Below are positions 33,946-43,300 of a stretch of DNA of 64,000 bases, piece after piece (position 1 is the first letter of the stretch; each line of letters begins with the position of its first letter). Source of the stretch: Polyangia bacterium (GTDB lineage Bacteria > Myxococcota_A > Polyangia > Nannocystales > Nannocystaceae); NCBI GenBank assembly GCA_030430565.1, contig JAUIKS010000037.1, positions 1 to 64,000 of the forward strand. The letters run 5' to 3'. Below the pieces are notes generated by a model. The model was not told the origin of the DNA. It did no database searches and saw only the letters and a program-made list of their open reading frames with translations. The translations under genes were made by a program, and so were the position numbers.

Positions 33946-35255
33946 GCATCAGCGAGCGCTACGCGAGAAAGCGCCTCTCCGCCGACGACGTCGCCGCGCG
34001 CGTCCCCTCGGGCGGCTTCGTCTACGTCTCCGGCAACGCCGCGACCCCGCGCGCGCTGCTCGACGCGCTCGCGCGCCGCGACGACATCGAGCGGCCAATT
34101 CGCCTCGGGCACGTCCTCCTGCTCGGATCCGATCCCTTCGCCGGCGCCCCGCCGACGCGCGGCAAGTTTCGCCACCACGCGTGGTTCGTCGGCCCGGCCG
34201 ACCGCGCCGCGGTCAACGAGGGCCAGGCCGACTACGTGCCCGTGCACCTCCACGAGATCCCCGGCGTCATCCGCGGCGGCCCCCCCCTCGACGCCGCGCT
34301 CATCTCCGCCTCCCCACCCGACGAGCACGGCTTCATGAGCCTCGGCGTCGAGTGCATGGCGACGCGCGCCGCGATCGATCGCGCGCGCGAGGTCTACGTC
34401 CAGGTCAACGCCGCCATGCCCCGCGTCCACGGTGACGCCTTCGTCCACGTCCGCGAGGTGACGGGCGTCGTCGAGCTCGCGCAGGCGCTCCCCGAGCTGG
34501 TCCCGCCCCCCGCCACCGACGTGCAGAAGGCCATCGCGCGGCACATCGCCGCGCTGATCCCCGACGGCGCGACCCTTCAGCTCGGCATCGGCGGCATCCC
34601 CGACGCCGTGCTCGGCCTCGTCTCCGATCCCGCCCTCGAGACCGCGCGCGGCGACCTCGGCATCCACACCGAGATGATCAGCGACGGCCTCCTCCCCGGC
34701 GTCGAGCACGGGCTGATCACCGGGCGCCGCAAGTCCCTGCACGCTGGCAAGATCGTCATCACCTTCGCCATGGGCAGCCGCCGGCTCTACGACTTCCTCG
34801 CCGACAACCCGGTGATCGAGGCCCACCCCTGCGACTACGTCAACGACCCCCGCGTGATCGCCAAGAACGATCGCATGGTCGCCATCAACTCCGCGCTCTC
34901 CGTCGACCTCACCGGCCAGGTCAACGCCGACTCCCTCGGCACGCGCATCTACAGCGGCTTCGGCGGGCAGCTCGACTTCATCCGCGGCGCCGCGGCGGCG
35001 AAGGAGGGCGTGCCGATCATCGCGCTGCCGGCGACCGCCAAGGGCGGCGCGCAGTCCCGCATCACGCCGCTGCTCACGCCCGGCGCCGGCGTCGTCACCA
35101 CCCGCGCCGATGTTCACTGGGTCGTGACTGAGCACGGCGCGGTCAACCTCCACGGCAAGAGCCTGCGCGCGCGCGCCGACGCCCTCATCGAGATCGCGGC
35201 GCCGGCGTTCCAGGGCGAGCTGCGCGCGGCCGCCCGCGCCCGCAACCTGCTCTAA
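33942..35255 (+). CDS. Acetyl-CoA hydrolase/CoA-transferase family protein
   Basis: The protein has 437 residues, starting at the GTG that overlaps the previous stop; a GAGGAGA Shine-Dalgarno lies 7-13 bases upstream. The family motifs are VPSGGFVYVSGNAATPRALLDAL in the N-terminal lobe, ISASPPDEHGFMSLGVECM, LQLGIGGIPDAV, HTEMISDG, and IYSGFGGQLDFIRGA. The last holds the CoA-binding glycines of the 4-hydroxybutyrate/acetate CoA-transferase group. Family enzymes exchange CoA between acetate and another acid through a glutamyl-CoA intermediate. Substrates cannot be fixed, but the length and motifs fit 4-hydroxybutyrate or butyrate CoA-transferases. It is in an operon with the Ald-like gene. Confidence 0.9.
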   Translation: MSISERYARKRLSADDVAARVPSGGFVYVSGNAATPRALLDALARRDDIERPIRLGHVLLLGSDPFAGAPPTRGKFRHHAWFVGPADRAAVNEGQADYVPVHLHEIPGVIRGGPPLDAALISASPPDEHGFMSLGVECMATRAAIDRAREVYVQVNAAMPRVHGDAFVHVREVTGVVELAQALPELVPPPATDVQKAIARHIAALIPDGATLQLGIGGIPDAVLGLVSDPALETARGDLGIHTEMISDGLLPGVEHGLITGRRKSLHAGKIVITFAMGSRRLYDFLADNPVIEAHPCDYVNDPRVIAKNDRMVAINSALSVDLTGQVNADSLGTRIYSGFGGQLDFIRGAAAAKEGVPIIALPATAKGGAQSRITPLLTPGAGVVTTRADVHWVVTEHGAVNLHGKSLRARADALIEIAAPAFQGELRAAARARNLL

Positions 35256-35265
35256 CGAGCAGGTT
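35244..35265. terminator. Hairpin enclosing a stop codon, bidirectional terminator
   Basis: AACCTGCT (35244-35251) and AGCAGGTT (35258-35265) form a perfect 8-bp stem with loop CTAACG. The TAA stop of the CoA-transferase lies in the loop, and the 3' arm includes two bases of the sterol desaturase stop. TTAA follows on the plus strand. It is placed between convergent genes. Confidence 0.5.
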
Positions 35266-36118
35266 AATACTGGACGAACTCGCTGCCCTTGCCGTCGCCG
35301 CGCCCGCCGAAGACCTCCTCGCCGTAGCGCCGATCGACCCGGCGCAGCGTCCCGTGCATCCGGTCCCACAGCGTCAGGTGCTGACCAAAGTTCACGTGGA
35401 AGTGCCGGTGGTGGTCGTCGTGAAACAGCGAGCTCGGCTGCCACGGGATCCGCGACACGAACTTCACGCCCGAGTGATCGATGATGTTGTAGACGAGCAC
35501 GTAGATCAGCATGAACGCGAACATCGGCGCGTAGATCGGGATGAGGAACAGCAGCACGTAATTGGCCACGACCTGCATCATCAGCTCGACCGGGTGAATC
35601 GCGACCGTGACCCACGGCGTCGTCGCCACGAAGCGGTGGTGAATGCGGTGATAGGCCTTGTAGGCCCAGCGGACGTGCGACGCGCGGTGGATGTAGTAGG
35701 CCCAGCCGTCGCTCCACAAGAACGCGAGCACGGCGCTCAGCGCCAGGTAGGCGACGCCGTACTCCGACCAGTCGTAGTACAGCCGCGTCCAGCCGCCCTG
35801 CAGCACGTAGGTGATGAAGGTCCCCGACATCACGCCGCCGATGATCATGTTCAGCGTCGACAGCCGCATCGCCTGTCGGTTGAGCTTGTCCGGCAGCCAG
35901 CGGTTGGGCTGGCACTTCCACCGCGGCGCCTCGTCGCGCTTGCGGACGTAGTAGATGTAGTGGAGCGGCAGCGCGGCCGCGTAGAAGATGATCAGCCCGG
36001 CGACCACCGAGATCGCGACGATCGTGATCCACTGGGCGAACACGCCCCCGGGCTCAGCCGCGACGGCCGCGCGCCAGGTTGACCAGAGCTCAGCCCACGT
36101 CCATGGCCCCTGCGACAT
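35264..36118 (-). CDS. Sterol desaturase/fatty acid hydroxylase family protein, C5-desaturase-like
   Basis: This 284-residue integral membrane di-iron enzyme has four to five hydrophobic helices and the three histidine clusters HRASH, HRIHH and HDDHH, plus a further His in AIHPVELMMQ. The final block HHRHFHVNFGQHLTLWDRMHGTLR closely resembles the NYGQYFTLWDR ending of lathosterol oxidase (sterol C5-desaturase, ERG3/SC5D). It uses O2 and an electron donor to insert a double bond or hydroxyl in a sterol or lipid. Sterol synthesis is established in Nannocystis, which makes a sterol role plausible; ceramide or carotenoid substrates remain possible. No other sterol gene is in the window. Confidence 0.85.
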   Translation of the reverse strand: MSQGPWTWAELWSTWRAAVAAEPGGVFAQWITIVAISVVAGLIIFYAAALPLHYIYYVRKRDEAPRWKCQPNRWLPDKLNRQAMRLSTLNMIIGGVMSGTFITYVLQGGWTRLYYDWSEYGVAYLALSAVLAFLWSDGWAYYIHRASHVRWAYKAYHRIHHRFVATTPWVTVAIHPVELMMQVVANYVLLFLIPIYAPMFAFMLIYVLVYNIIDHSGVKFVSRIPWQPSSLFHDDHHRHFHVNFGQHLTLWDRMHGTLRRVDRRYGEEVFGGRGDGKGSEFVQY

Positions 36119-36219
36119 GCGCCCATGCTACAGGGTCGACTCGCCGTCGCGCCCGCGCCCGCGACGCGCGCCCGCGGCCCTCCCGTGCGCGGGCGCACAG
36201 GGTGTGCCGTAGACCACGC

Positions 36220-37290
36220 TCAGACCTCGTCTGCGCCCACGCGCAGCGCGTAGCGCTCAGAGTCTTCGGACTCGCGCGCCAGCTGGATGTCGACCTCGAG
36301 GAAGCGATTGATCACCTCGATGTTGGTCGTCGTGTGCAGGGTCGGCGCCATCGTGCAGAAGCTGCCCGCGCCCGCGAGCGCCATGGGCAGCAGCAGCTGG
36401 TCCGCGAGATGCGGGCCCACCGGCACACCCGCGTCGAGATAGCGCCGGACCTCCGCGATCGCGCCCTTCGCCACCTCCTCCGCGGGTCGCCCGCGCGCCC
36501 CGAAGTCGGCGAAGACCTCGCTGCAGCCGGCGCTCTCGAGCTCCACGAGCACCGCGTTGCCGGGGCCTACGCTGTCGACCTTACGCGCCTTCAGCGAGTC
36601 GCGCTTCAGCTCGAGCTCGTCGCGCAGCACCTTGATCTCGCGATCGGCGACCCCCTTCGGCAGGTTCGCCCACAGCGCCTCCGCGCGGATCCGCGTGAGC
36701 GACCCTCGCTCCTGCAGGTGCAGCGGCCGCCACGTCACGCCGCCCTCGATCGTGACCGCGAAGCGCCCGCCGCCCGCCGGGTAGAAGCCGTAGCGCTCGA
36801 TGGTCGCGTCGACGCGCGCCCCCATCCGCCGGATCAGCGGGAGGAAAGCGCGCGAGATGAACTCAAATGGGGGCGCCTTCGGGTTGTGCGTCCCGCCTTC
36901 GAAGACCACGCGCGAGCGCCCGGGCGTCACCACGAGCGGCCACAGCACGGTCTGGAACACCAGCGTCGAGCTGCCGGCCGTGCCGACCGCGAACTCGTAG
37001 TCGCCGTGCGTGATCGCCTTCGGCGTAAACTCCAGCGCGCTCGAGCGCATCTCGTCGCCCACGACCTCGGCCTGGCCGATCTCCTTCGCCGCGCGCACCG
37101 CCGTCAGGTGCTGCCGCAGGAGCCCCGGCTTCGATCGCCGCGCGCGGATGTTGTGAATCCGCACCGGCTTCCCAGTGATCAACGACAGCGCCAACGAGCT
37201 GCGCAGGACCTGCCCGCCGCCCTCGCCCTTCGAGCCGTCGATCTCGACGAAGCCCCGCGCCCCCGCCTTGTCTTTGCCACGTCGCGCCAT
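36220..37290 (-). CDS. rtcA: RNA 3'-terminal phosphate cyclase
   Basis: This 356-residue enzyme converts an RNA 3'-phosphate (or 2'-phosphate) to a 2',3'-cyclic phosphate with ATP through a covalent His-AMP. The N-terminal IDGSKGEGGGQVLRSSLALSLITGKPVRI is the family signature. HNPKAPPFEFI and FYPAGGGRFAVTIEGG follow, and near the C-terminus TMAPTLHTTTNIEVINRFL holds the His that is adenylated. The length is close to the E. coli enzyme. It is second in a minus-strand operon after rtcB, 46 bases apart, and is controlled with it. Confidence 0.96.
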   Translation of the reverse strand: MARRGKDKAGARGFVEIDGSKGEGGGQVLRSSLALSLITGKPVRIHNIRARRSKPGLLRQHLTAVRAAKEIGQAEVVGDEMRSSALEFTPKAITHGDYEFAVGTAGSSTLVFQTVLWPLVVTPGRSRVVFEGGTHNPKAPPFEFISRAFLPLIRRMGARVDATIERYGFYPAGGGRFAVTIEGGVTWRPLHLQERGSLTRIRAEALWANLPKGVADREIKVLRDELELKRDSLKARKVDSVGPGNAVLVELESAGCSEVFADFGARGRPAEEVAKGAIAEVRRYLDAGVPVGPHLADQLLLPMALAGAGSFCTMAPTLHTTTNIEVINRFLEVDIQLARESEDSERYALRVGADEV

Positions 37291-37336
37291 CGTCTCCTCA
37301 ACCTTCCGTAGTCTCGAGTCCCGCAGTCTCGCGTCC

Positions 37337-38611
37337 TCAGCCCTTCACGCACACGACCTGGCGGAGCGTGTGCACGACCTCCACGAGATCGGCCTGCGCC
37401 GCCATCACCTTCTCGATCGGCTTGTACGCCGCCGGTGTCTCGTCGATCACGCCCACGTCCTTGCGGCACTCGACGCCCTCGGTCGCGCGCGCGTGATCGT
37501 CCACGGTGAAGCGACGCCGCGCCTCGGTCCGCGACATCGCGCGCCCAGCCCCGTGCGCGCACGAGCAGAAGCTCTCGGGGTTGCCCTTACCGCGCACGAT
37601 GAACGAGCGCGCCCCCATGCTGCCCGGGATGATCCCCAGCTCCCCCGCCCCCGCCCGGACCGCGCCCTTGCGCGTGACGAACACCTCGGCGCCGTAGTGG
37701 CGCTCGCGCGCGACGTAGTTGTGGTGGCAGTTGACCGCGGCGCTCAGGGTCTTGAAGGGCGGGATCCCGGGCGCCCCGCGCACCGCCGAGATCACCGCCT
37801 TCATCATCAGCTCACGGTTGCTGCGCGCGAAGTCCTGGGCCCAGCCGACCGCCGCGACGTAGTCGTCGAAGTGCTCGCTGCCCTCCTCGAAGTACGCGAG
37901 GTTCACGTCCGGCAGGTTGCGCTGGTGCCTGCGCATGTCCTCGCGCGCGAGCTTGATGAAGTACGAGCCGATCCGGTTGCCGATCCCCCGCGAGCCCGAG
38001 TGCAGCATGAACCACACGCGATCCTGCTCGTCGAGACAGATCTCGATAAAGTGGTTCCCCGTCCCCAGCGTGCCGAGGTGCACCACCGTGTTCGCCTTGC
38101 GCAGCGGCTTGTGCCGCTTCGCCAGCTGCTCGTGCTCGACCTTCAGCCGCTTCCAGGTCGCGCCCACGACCGGCGGCGGCTTGCGCCACGATCCCTTGTC
38201 GCCGCGCCGCCCGCTCGTGCGCCCGTGCGGGACCGCCTTCTCAATGGCCGATCGGACAGGTCCCAGCGAGTCCGGCAGCGCGCGGGCGTCGAGCGTCGTC
38301 TGCACCGCCATCATCCCGCAGCCGATGTCGACGCCCACCGCCGCCGGGATGATCGCGCCGCGCGTCGGGATCACGCTGCCGACCGTCGCGCCGATCCCGA
38401 AGTGGACATCCGGCATGGCCGCGACCCAGCGATGGATGAAGGGCATCCGCGCGACGTTCTCGAGCTGCCGCAGCGCGGCGCCCTCGACCGGCACGCCCCG
38501 CGTCCAGCGCTTGATCGGCACGCCGCCCGCGGGCTGATCGAGCTCGTAGCGCGGCTCGGCGCCCGTCTCGGGGTTCTCAGGCTTCTCAGGATCGCTCACG
38601 GTCACGGACAT
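37337..38611 (-). CDS. rtcB: RNA-splicing ligase RtcB
   Basis: The protein has 424 residues from the ATG at 38611. It ligates RNA 5'-OH ends to 2',3'-cyclic or 3'-phosphate ends with GTP and Mn2+, via a His-GMP intermediate. Family motifs are all present: KRWTRGVPVEG, MPDVHFG, VGVDIGCGM (metal Cys), LGTGNHFIE, LHSGSRGIGN, NCHHNYVA, GSMGARSFIVRGKG, CSCAHGAGRAMSR (guanylated His) and YKPIEKVM. A possible ATG at 38626 adds five residues. It is not favoured because a sigma-54 promoter abuts it and would start transcription near 38616. GTG codons at 38605 and 38599 are also possible. The gene is divergent from rtcR. Confidence 0.95.
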   Translation of the reverse strand: MSVTVSDPEKPENPETGAEPRYELDQPAGGVPIKRWTRGVPVEGAALRQLENVARMPFIHRWVAAMPDVHFGIGATVGSVIPTRGAIIPAAVGVDIGCGMMAVQTTLDARALPDSLGPVRSAIEKAVPHGRTSGRRGDKGSWRKPPPVVGATWKRLKVEHEQLAKRHKPLRKANTVVHLGTLGTGNHFIEICLDEQDRVWFMLHSGSRGIGNRIGSYFIKLAREDMRRHQRNLPDVNLAYFEEGSEHFDDYVAAVGWAQDFARSNRELMMKAVISAVRGAPGIPPFKTLSAAVNCHHNYVARERHYGAEVFVTRKGAVRAGAGELGIIPGSMGARSFIVRGKGNPESFCSCAHGAGRAMSRTEARRRFTVDDHARATEGVECRKDVGVIDETPAAYKPIEKVMAAQADLVEVVHTLRQVVCVKG

Positions 38612-38626
38612 GCTACGTGTTCCCAT

Positions 38627-38642
38627 TGCACCCCGCGTGCCG
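38627..38642 (-). promoter_or_regulatory. Sigma-54 (-24/-12) promoter of rtcBA
   Basis: Read on the minus strand the sequence is CGGCACGCGGGGTGCA: GG and GC are exactly 10 bases apart, and GGCACG matches the -24 consensus perfectly. The -12 element is GTGCA instead of TTGCA. The predicted start of transcription is near 38616, leaving only about 5 bases before the ATG at 38611. Control by the adjacent RtcR, a sigma-54 activator, fits. Confidence 0.5.
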
Positions 38643-38752
38643 TCGGCGAGCCGGCCTAGCCTGTGCACACAGACTCTCTCCCCGCCTTCGGTCGTCACTG
38701 GAGCTGCAAAACTTATATAGATTGATAGGGAGTTCGCCCATAGTATCGCACC

Positions 38753-40378
38753 GTGAAGCGCACCGTCGTCTTCGGCCTGCTCGGAACCACCCTCGACATC
38801 GGCTCCGCGCGCGGGCGCTGGGAGCGCTGGCGCCCGACCATCGACCTGTGTCGGCACGAGGACCTGCTCATCGACCGGCTCGAGCTGCTCGTCCAGCCGC
38901 GCGCGCGCGCGCAGGAGCTCGCGGACGTGGTGACGCGCGACCTCGCCTGCGTGTCCCCAGAGACAGCCTTACGGCGGCACGAGGTCGGCTTCGAAGACCC
39001 CTGGGACTTCGAGGAGGTCTACGGCACGCTCCTCGACTTCGCCCGCGGCTACCGCTTCGACACCGCGCGCGAGGACTACCTCGTGCACATCACGACCGGC
39101 ACGCACGTCGCCCAGATCTGCCTGTTCTTGCTCACCGAGTCGCGCTACCTGCCCGCGCGCCTCGTCCAGACCTCTCCGGCCGGGCGCGAGCGCGGCGGCC
39201 GACCTGGCCCTTACCACATCATCGACCTCGACCTCTCGCGCTACGATCAGATCGCCTCGCGCTTTCAGCAGGCCCAGCGCGAGGGCCTCGAGTTCCTCAA
39301 GGCCGGCATCGACACCCGCAACGCCGCGTTTAACCGGCTGATCGAGCGCATGGAGCAGGTCGCGATCCGCTCGACCGCGCCGGTCCTGCTGACGGGGCCG
39401 ACCGGCGCCGGCAAGACCCACCTGGCCCGAAGGATCTTTGACCTCAAGAAGCGAAGGCGGCAGGTCGACGGCCGCTTCGTCGAGGTCAACTGCGCGACGC
39501 TGCGGGGCGACACCGCGATGTCGACCCTCTTCGGCCACACGCGCGGCGCGTTCACGGGGGCCGGGAGCGCGCGCGCGGGCCTGCTCAAAAGCGCGGACGG
39601 CGGCGTACTGTTCCTCGACGAGATCGGCGAGCTCGGCCTCGACGAGCAGGCCACGCTGCTGCGCGCGATCGAGGACAAGCGCTTCATGCCCGTGGGCAGC
39701 GACCGCGAGGTCGCGAGCGACTTCCAGCTGATCGCCGGCACCAACCGAGACCTCCGCGAGGCCGTCCGCGCGGGCCGGTTCCGCGAGGACCTGCTCGCGC
39801 GCATCGATCTCTGGACGTTTCGCCTGCCCGGTCTGCGTGATCGTCTCGAGGACATCGAGCCCAACCTCGACTTCGAGCTCGAGCGCTTCGGCGCCCGCGT
39901 GACCCGCAAGATCTCGCTCAACCGCGCCGCGCGGACCTCCTTCCTGCGCTTCGCCACCTCGCCGGACGCGCGCTGGTCGGCGAATTTTCGCGACCTCGGC
40001 GCGGCCGTCGAGCGCATGGCGACCCTGGCCGAGGGCGGGCGCATCGACGAGGCGCTCGTACGCGACGAGATCGAGCGCCTGCGCGCCTCCTGGGGGGAGA
40101 GCGCGGCGGACGACAACAACAAGAATGAAGGGGCAGGCGATCTCGAGACGCTCCGCCGCTTCCTCTCGGACGACGCGATCGAGGAGATCGACCTTTTCGA
40201 CCGCGCCCAGCTCGCGGAGGTCCTGCGCGTCTGCAGCCGCGCCCGCAGCCTCTCCGAGGCCGGCCGCACGCTGTTCGCCGCCTCCCGGCGCCGACGCAAG
40301 TCGATCAATGACTCGGACCGCGTCCGCAAGTACCTCGCGCGCTTTGATCTCTCGTTCAAGGACATCCGCTCGACGTAG
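38753..40378 (+). CDS. rtcR: Sigma-54-dependent transcriptional activator RtcR with CARF domain
   Basis: This 541-residue protein has an N-terminal CARF-type sensor domain (1-180: VVFGLLGTTLDIGS, then EVYGTLLDFARGYRFDTAREDYLVHITTGTHVAQICLFLL). It represses the ATPase until it binds a ligand thought to arise from damaged RNA. The AAA+ domain has Walker A GPTGAGKTH, an intact GAFTGA loop for sigma-54 contact, and Walker B GGVLFLDEIGE. The C-terminus is predicted to be a DNA-binding helix-turn-helix. It is divergent from rtcB. The spacer holds an AT-rich island around 38707-38727 that is probably its own promoter. Confidence 0.95.
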   Translation: MKRTVVFGLLGTTLDIGSARGRWERWRPTIDLCRHEDLLIDRLELLVQPRARAQELADVVTRDLACVSPETALRRHEVGFEDPWDFEEVYGTLLDFARGYRFDTAREDYLVHITTGTHVAQICLFLLTESRYLPARLVQTSPAGRERGGRPGPYHIIDLDLSRYDQIASRFQQAQREGLEFLKAGIDTRNAAFNRLIERMEQVAIRSTAPVLLTGPTGAGKTHLARRIFDLKKRRRQVDGRFVEVNCATLRGDTAMSTLFGHTRGAFTGAGSARAGLLKSADGGVLFLDEIGELGLDEQATLLRAIEDKRFMPVGSDREVASDFQLIAGTNRDLREAVRAGRFREDLLARIDLWTFRLPGLRDRLEDIEPNLDFELERFGARVTRKISLNRAARTSFLRFATSPDARWSANFRDLGAAVERMATLAEGGRIDEALVRDEIERLRASWGESAADDNNKNEGAGDLETLRRFLSDDAIEEIDLFDRAQLAEVLRVCSRARSLSEAGRTLFAASRRRRKSINDSDRVRKYLARFDLSFKDIRST

Positions 40379-40381
40379 CGC

Positions 40382-43300
40382 TCACGGCGGCTGGGCCCAG
40401 TCGGGGCGCCGCGCGCCGAGATGCGCCGCGCGGCGATCACCGGGGCCCGGATCGAGCGCGGATTGAAACGCCACGCAGTCGGCCGCCGCGCCGCCCATAC
40501 GCTCGTACAGATCGAGGATCGTCCGCTCCGTTCGCGGCTCACCAAAGCGCGCGCGCTCCCGCCGACGCACGACCGGGAAGCTCGCCAGGATATACGCCGC
40601 GTCCTCGCGCGAGAACCCGTAGACGTGCAGCAGCGCCGCGTCGAGCTCACAGCGAAGCAGAAACCGCCGCGCCTCATCCCAGCGAAACGGCGGCCCGGCG
40701 TAGCCACAGTCGCGCGCGAAGCCCTCGACATCCCACGCGGTGTAGACGAGCTCCAGCACGCGCGGGCGGATGAACTCGAGCAACGAGCGCCCTGGCTGCC
40801 ACGGCGCGGGCGCGGCGAAGCTCGCGGGCGCCGGCACCGGCAGCTGCTTCATGTGCATAAAGTTCAGGTTGACCCCCGCGATCTTCTGGCGCGCGATGTA
40901 GTCGAGCGCGAACGAGCTCAGCGAGGCGATCAAGCAGCTCGCGAAGCGCCGCGACGTCGCCGGCAAGCTCAACGAGGGGAGGCTGTTGCCCGCGCCCGCC
41001 CGCGGGAACACGCTCGCGATCAGCGTCCTCGCGCTCGCGCGAGCGTCGGTCACACCGCGCCAGCCGAGGCACCAGCGCGCGGCGTCGAGCCGCGCCTCGA
41101 CGCCGTCCTCACCGTCCTCGCGCACCCAGTAGTACGAATCGATGACGCGCTCCGGATCCTCCAGCGCGGCCGTCTCGACCCGCGGGAGGCGATGCCGCCG
41201 GGCACCCGAGACCATCGAGAAGTCCCCGTGTCGATGGTTGTAGTGATGCACGAGCTTCGCCTCGTAGAGCGGCGCCCAGCGCTCGCCGTCGATCACGAAG
41301 CGGCTGCCGTGACGCCGCGCCCCGCGCTCCTCGAGCTGGGCCCGCGTTGCGAAGCGCCACGAGTCATGGGTCATGTGAAACATCGTCGAGAGACGCGCCC
41401 CCCAGGGGTCCTCGCCCGCGCGATCGCCCGACGCGTCGCGGCGCAGCACCGGCACGCGCCGGTAGACCGCGCGCGTGAGCGCGGCGTCGCGGCTCGAGAG
41501 GTGCACCGGGCACGTCGCCGTGTTCGGGTTCACGAGCGTCAGCGCGGCCCGATCGAGCGTCCAGACGCGCCCGTCATCCTCGACCTCCTCGACCGCGCGC
41601 CCGCGGAACATGACGCGCGTCGGCGCTGGCGGGAGTTCCTCGCCGCGGATCGTCACAAGCGCGAAGCGGAGCATGTGCCCGTGTCCGGCCGAAAAGAAGC
41701 CGACGTTCTCAAACTCGTAGAACGACGCGAGCCGCGAGCCCGCCATGAGCTCGTGGAAGAACGCCCGCGTCGTCTTCTCCGTGATCAAGCCCGACGGCAG
41801 CACGCAGCCGACACGCCCCCGCGGGTGAATCAGCCGCTGCGCGAGCTCGGCGAAGAGCGCGTAGGCGTTCATGTCTCCCCGCGCGCACAGGGGAAACCGT
41901 CCGCTCCGGCTCACGAAGCGCCGCGTCCCCAGCGACGCGCGCAGCGACTCTTGGTAGCGCGCGTACAGCTGCGGGTCCTCGCGCGCCAGCGCCCGAATTC
42001 GCCGGCCGCGCTCGCTCGCGGTGCGCTCGCTCGCGATCGACGGCGCCTCGGCGGCGAAGAACTCGCGCTCCTGCAGCTTCATCCGCTCGTATGGAGGGTT
42101 CATGAGCACGACGTCGAAGCCCCCCGCCCCGCCAGCGAACACCTCCGCGAACTGACTGTGCCAGTGGAGGAAGCGGTGCCGACGCGCGAGAGCCCGCGCC
42201 TCCACGCGCAGCGCCGGCTCGATCGCCGCGCCGTCAACCAGCATCCCGCGCCACCGCGCCGCCGTCGGCGCGAGCGCCTCGAGCGCGCCGGGCCGCTTCG
42301 GCCAGAAGAACGCGGCGCACCATATGTCTAAAAAGACATCTTCTGGAGCTGCGCAGGGCACATCCATCGTCGGCGCGCCGTCGGCTCGCGCGCGGAGCTC
42401 CCGACGGTGTCGACGGTGCACGCGCCGCGCGACCTCGGGGTCGTCGCCCGGCAAGCTCGAGAACGCGTCGCGGGGTACGCCGCTGCGGAGCGACCCCGGC
42501 GCCGCGCCGATCAGCGCGTTCCCGCAGCGAACCCGACGCGCGAGCGAGGCGAGCGTGACCTCGGCGTCCGCCGCCTCCAGCCACAAGCCGGCGCGACACA
42601 GCTCGGCCGCGATCGGGTTGATGTCCACGCCGTAGACGCAGCGCGACACAACCGCCGAGAGCGCGGCCCGATACTCGTCGCCGTCGCCGTCCTCCCGCGC
42701 CCCGCCGCGCACGACGGCCAGTCGCCTCGCAATCCTACGCGCGGCCGCGATCAAGAACGCTCCGGCGCCGCACGCCGGGTCACACACACGGAGCTCGAGC
42801 AGCGCCTTCTCAGGCTCCACGCTCGCGCAGGCCTCGTCGAGCGCGGGCTCGAGCGCGGTGTCGAGAACCCGCTCCACGAGCGACGTCGGGGTGTAGTAGC
42901 TGCCGCTCGTCTTGCGCGCGTGCCCTGGTCGACGGACCAGCTCAAAGCGCGCGCGCTCAAGGTCGACGCGGGGATGAAACTCGAGCAGCGCCTCGAACAT
43001 GTCCCCAACCGCGCCGAGGCCCCGCGCCGCGTCTGGCGGCGAGAGCGGCGTGAAGCCTGCGCGCAGGAGCTCGTTCGCGCACCGCGACGCGCACAACCAC
43101 CCGCACGCGCGAGCCGTCCACAGCTCGCTGCGGAGCGGGGGCATCGACCAACGCGCCTCACCGCGCTCCAGCCTCGTCATCAGCTCGACGAGCCCAGCCC
43201 ACAACGCGCCACCCGGCGCCGCGACGCGCTCACGAACCCTCGCCACCGCGAACCGACGCCGGTACTCGTCACGACAACGCGCCGATGCCCGCGCGCCAGG

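Noticed and set aside
38651..38667. Second GG-N10-GC spacing on the plus strand before rtcR
   Set aside because: Only the GG and GC dinucleotides match; the surrounding bases do not fit the sigma-54 consensus, unlike the minus-strand site.
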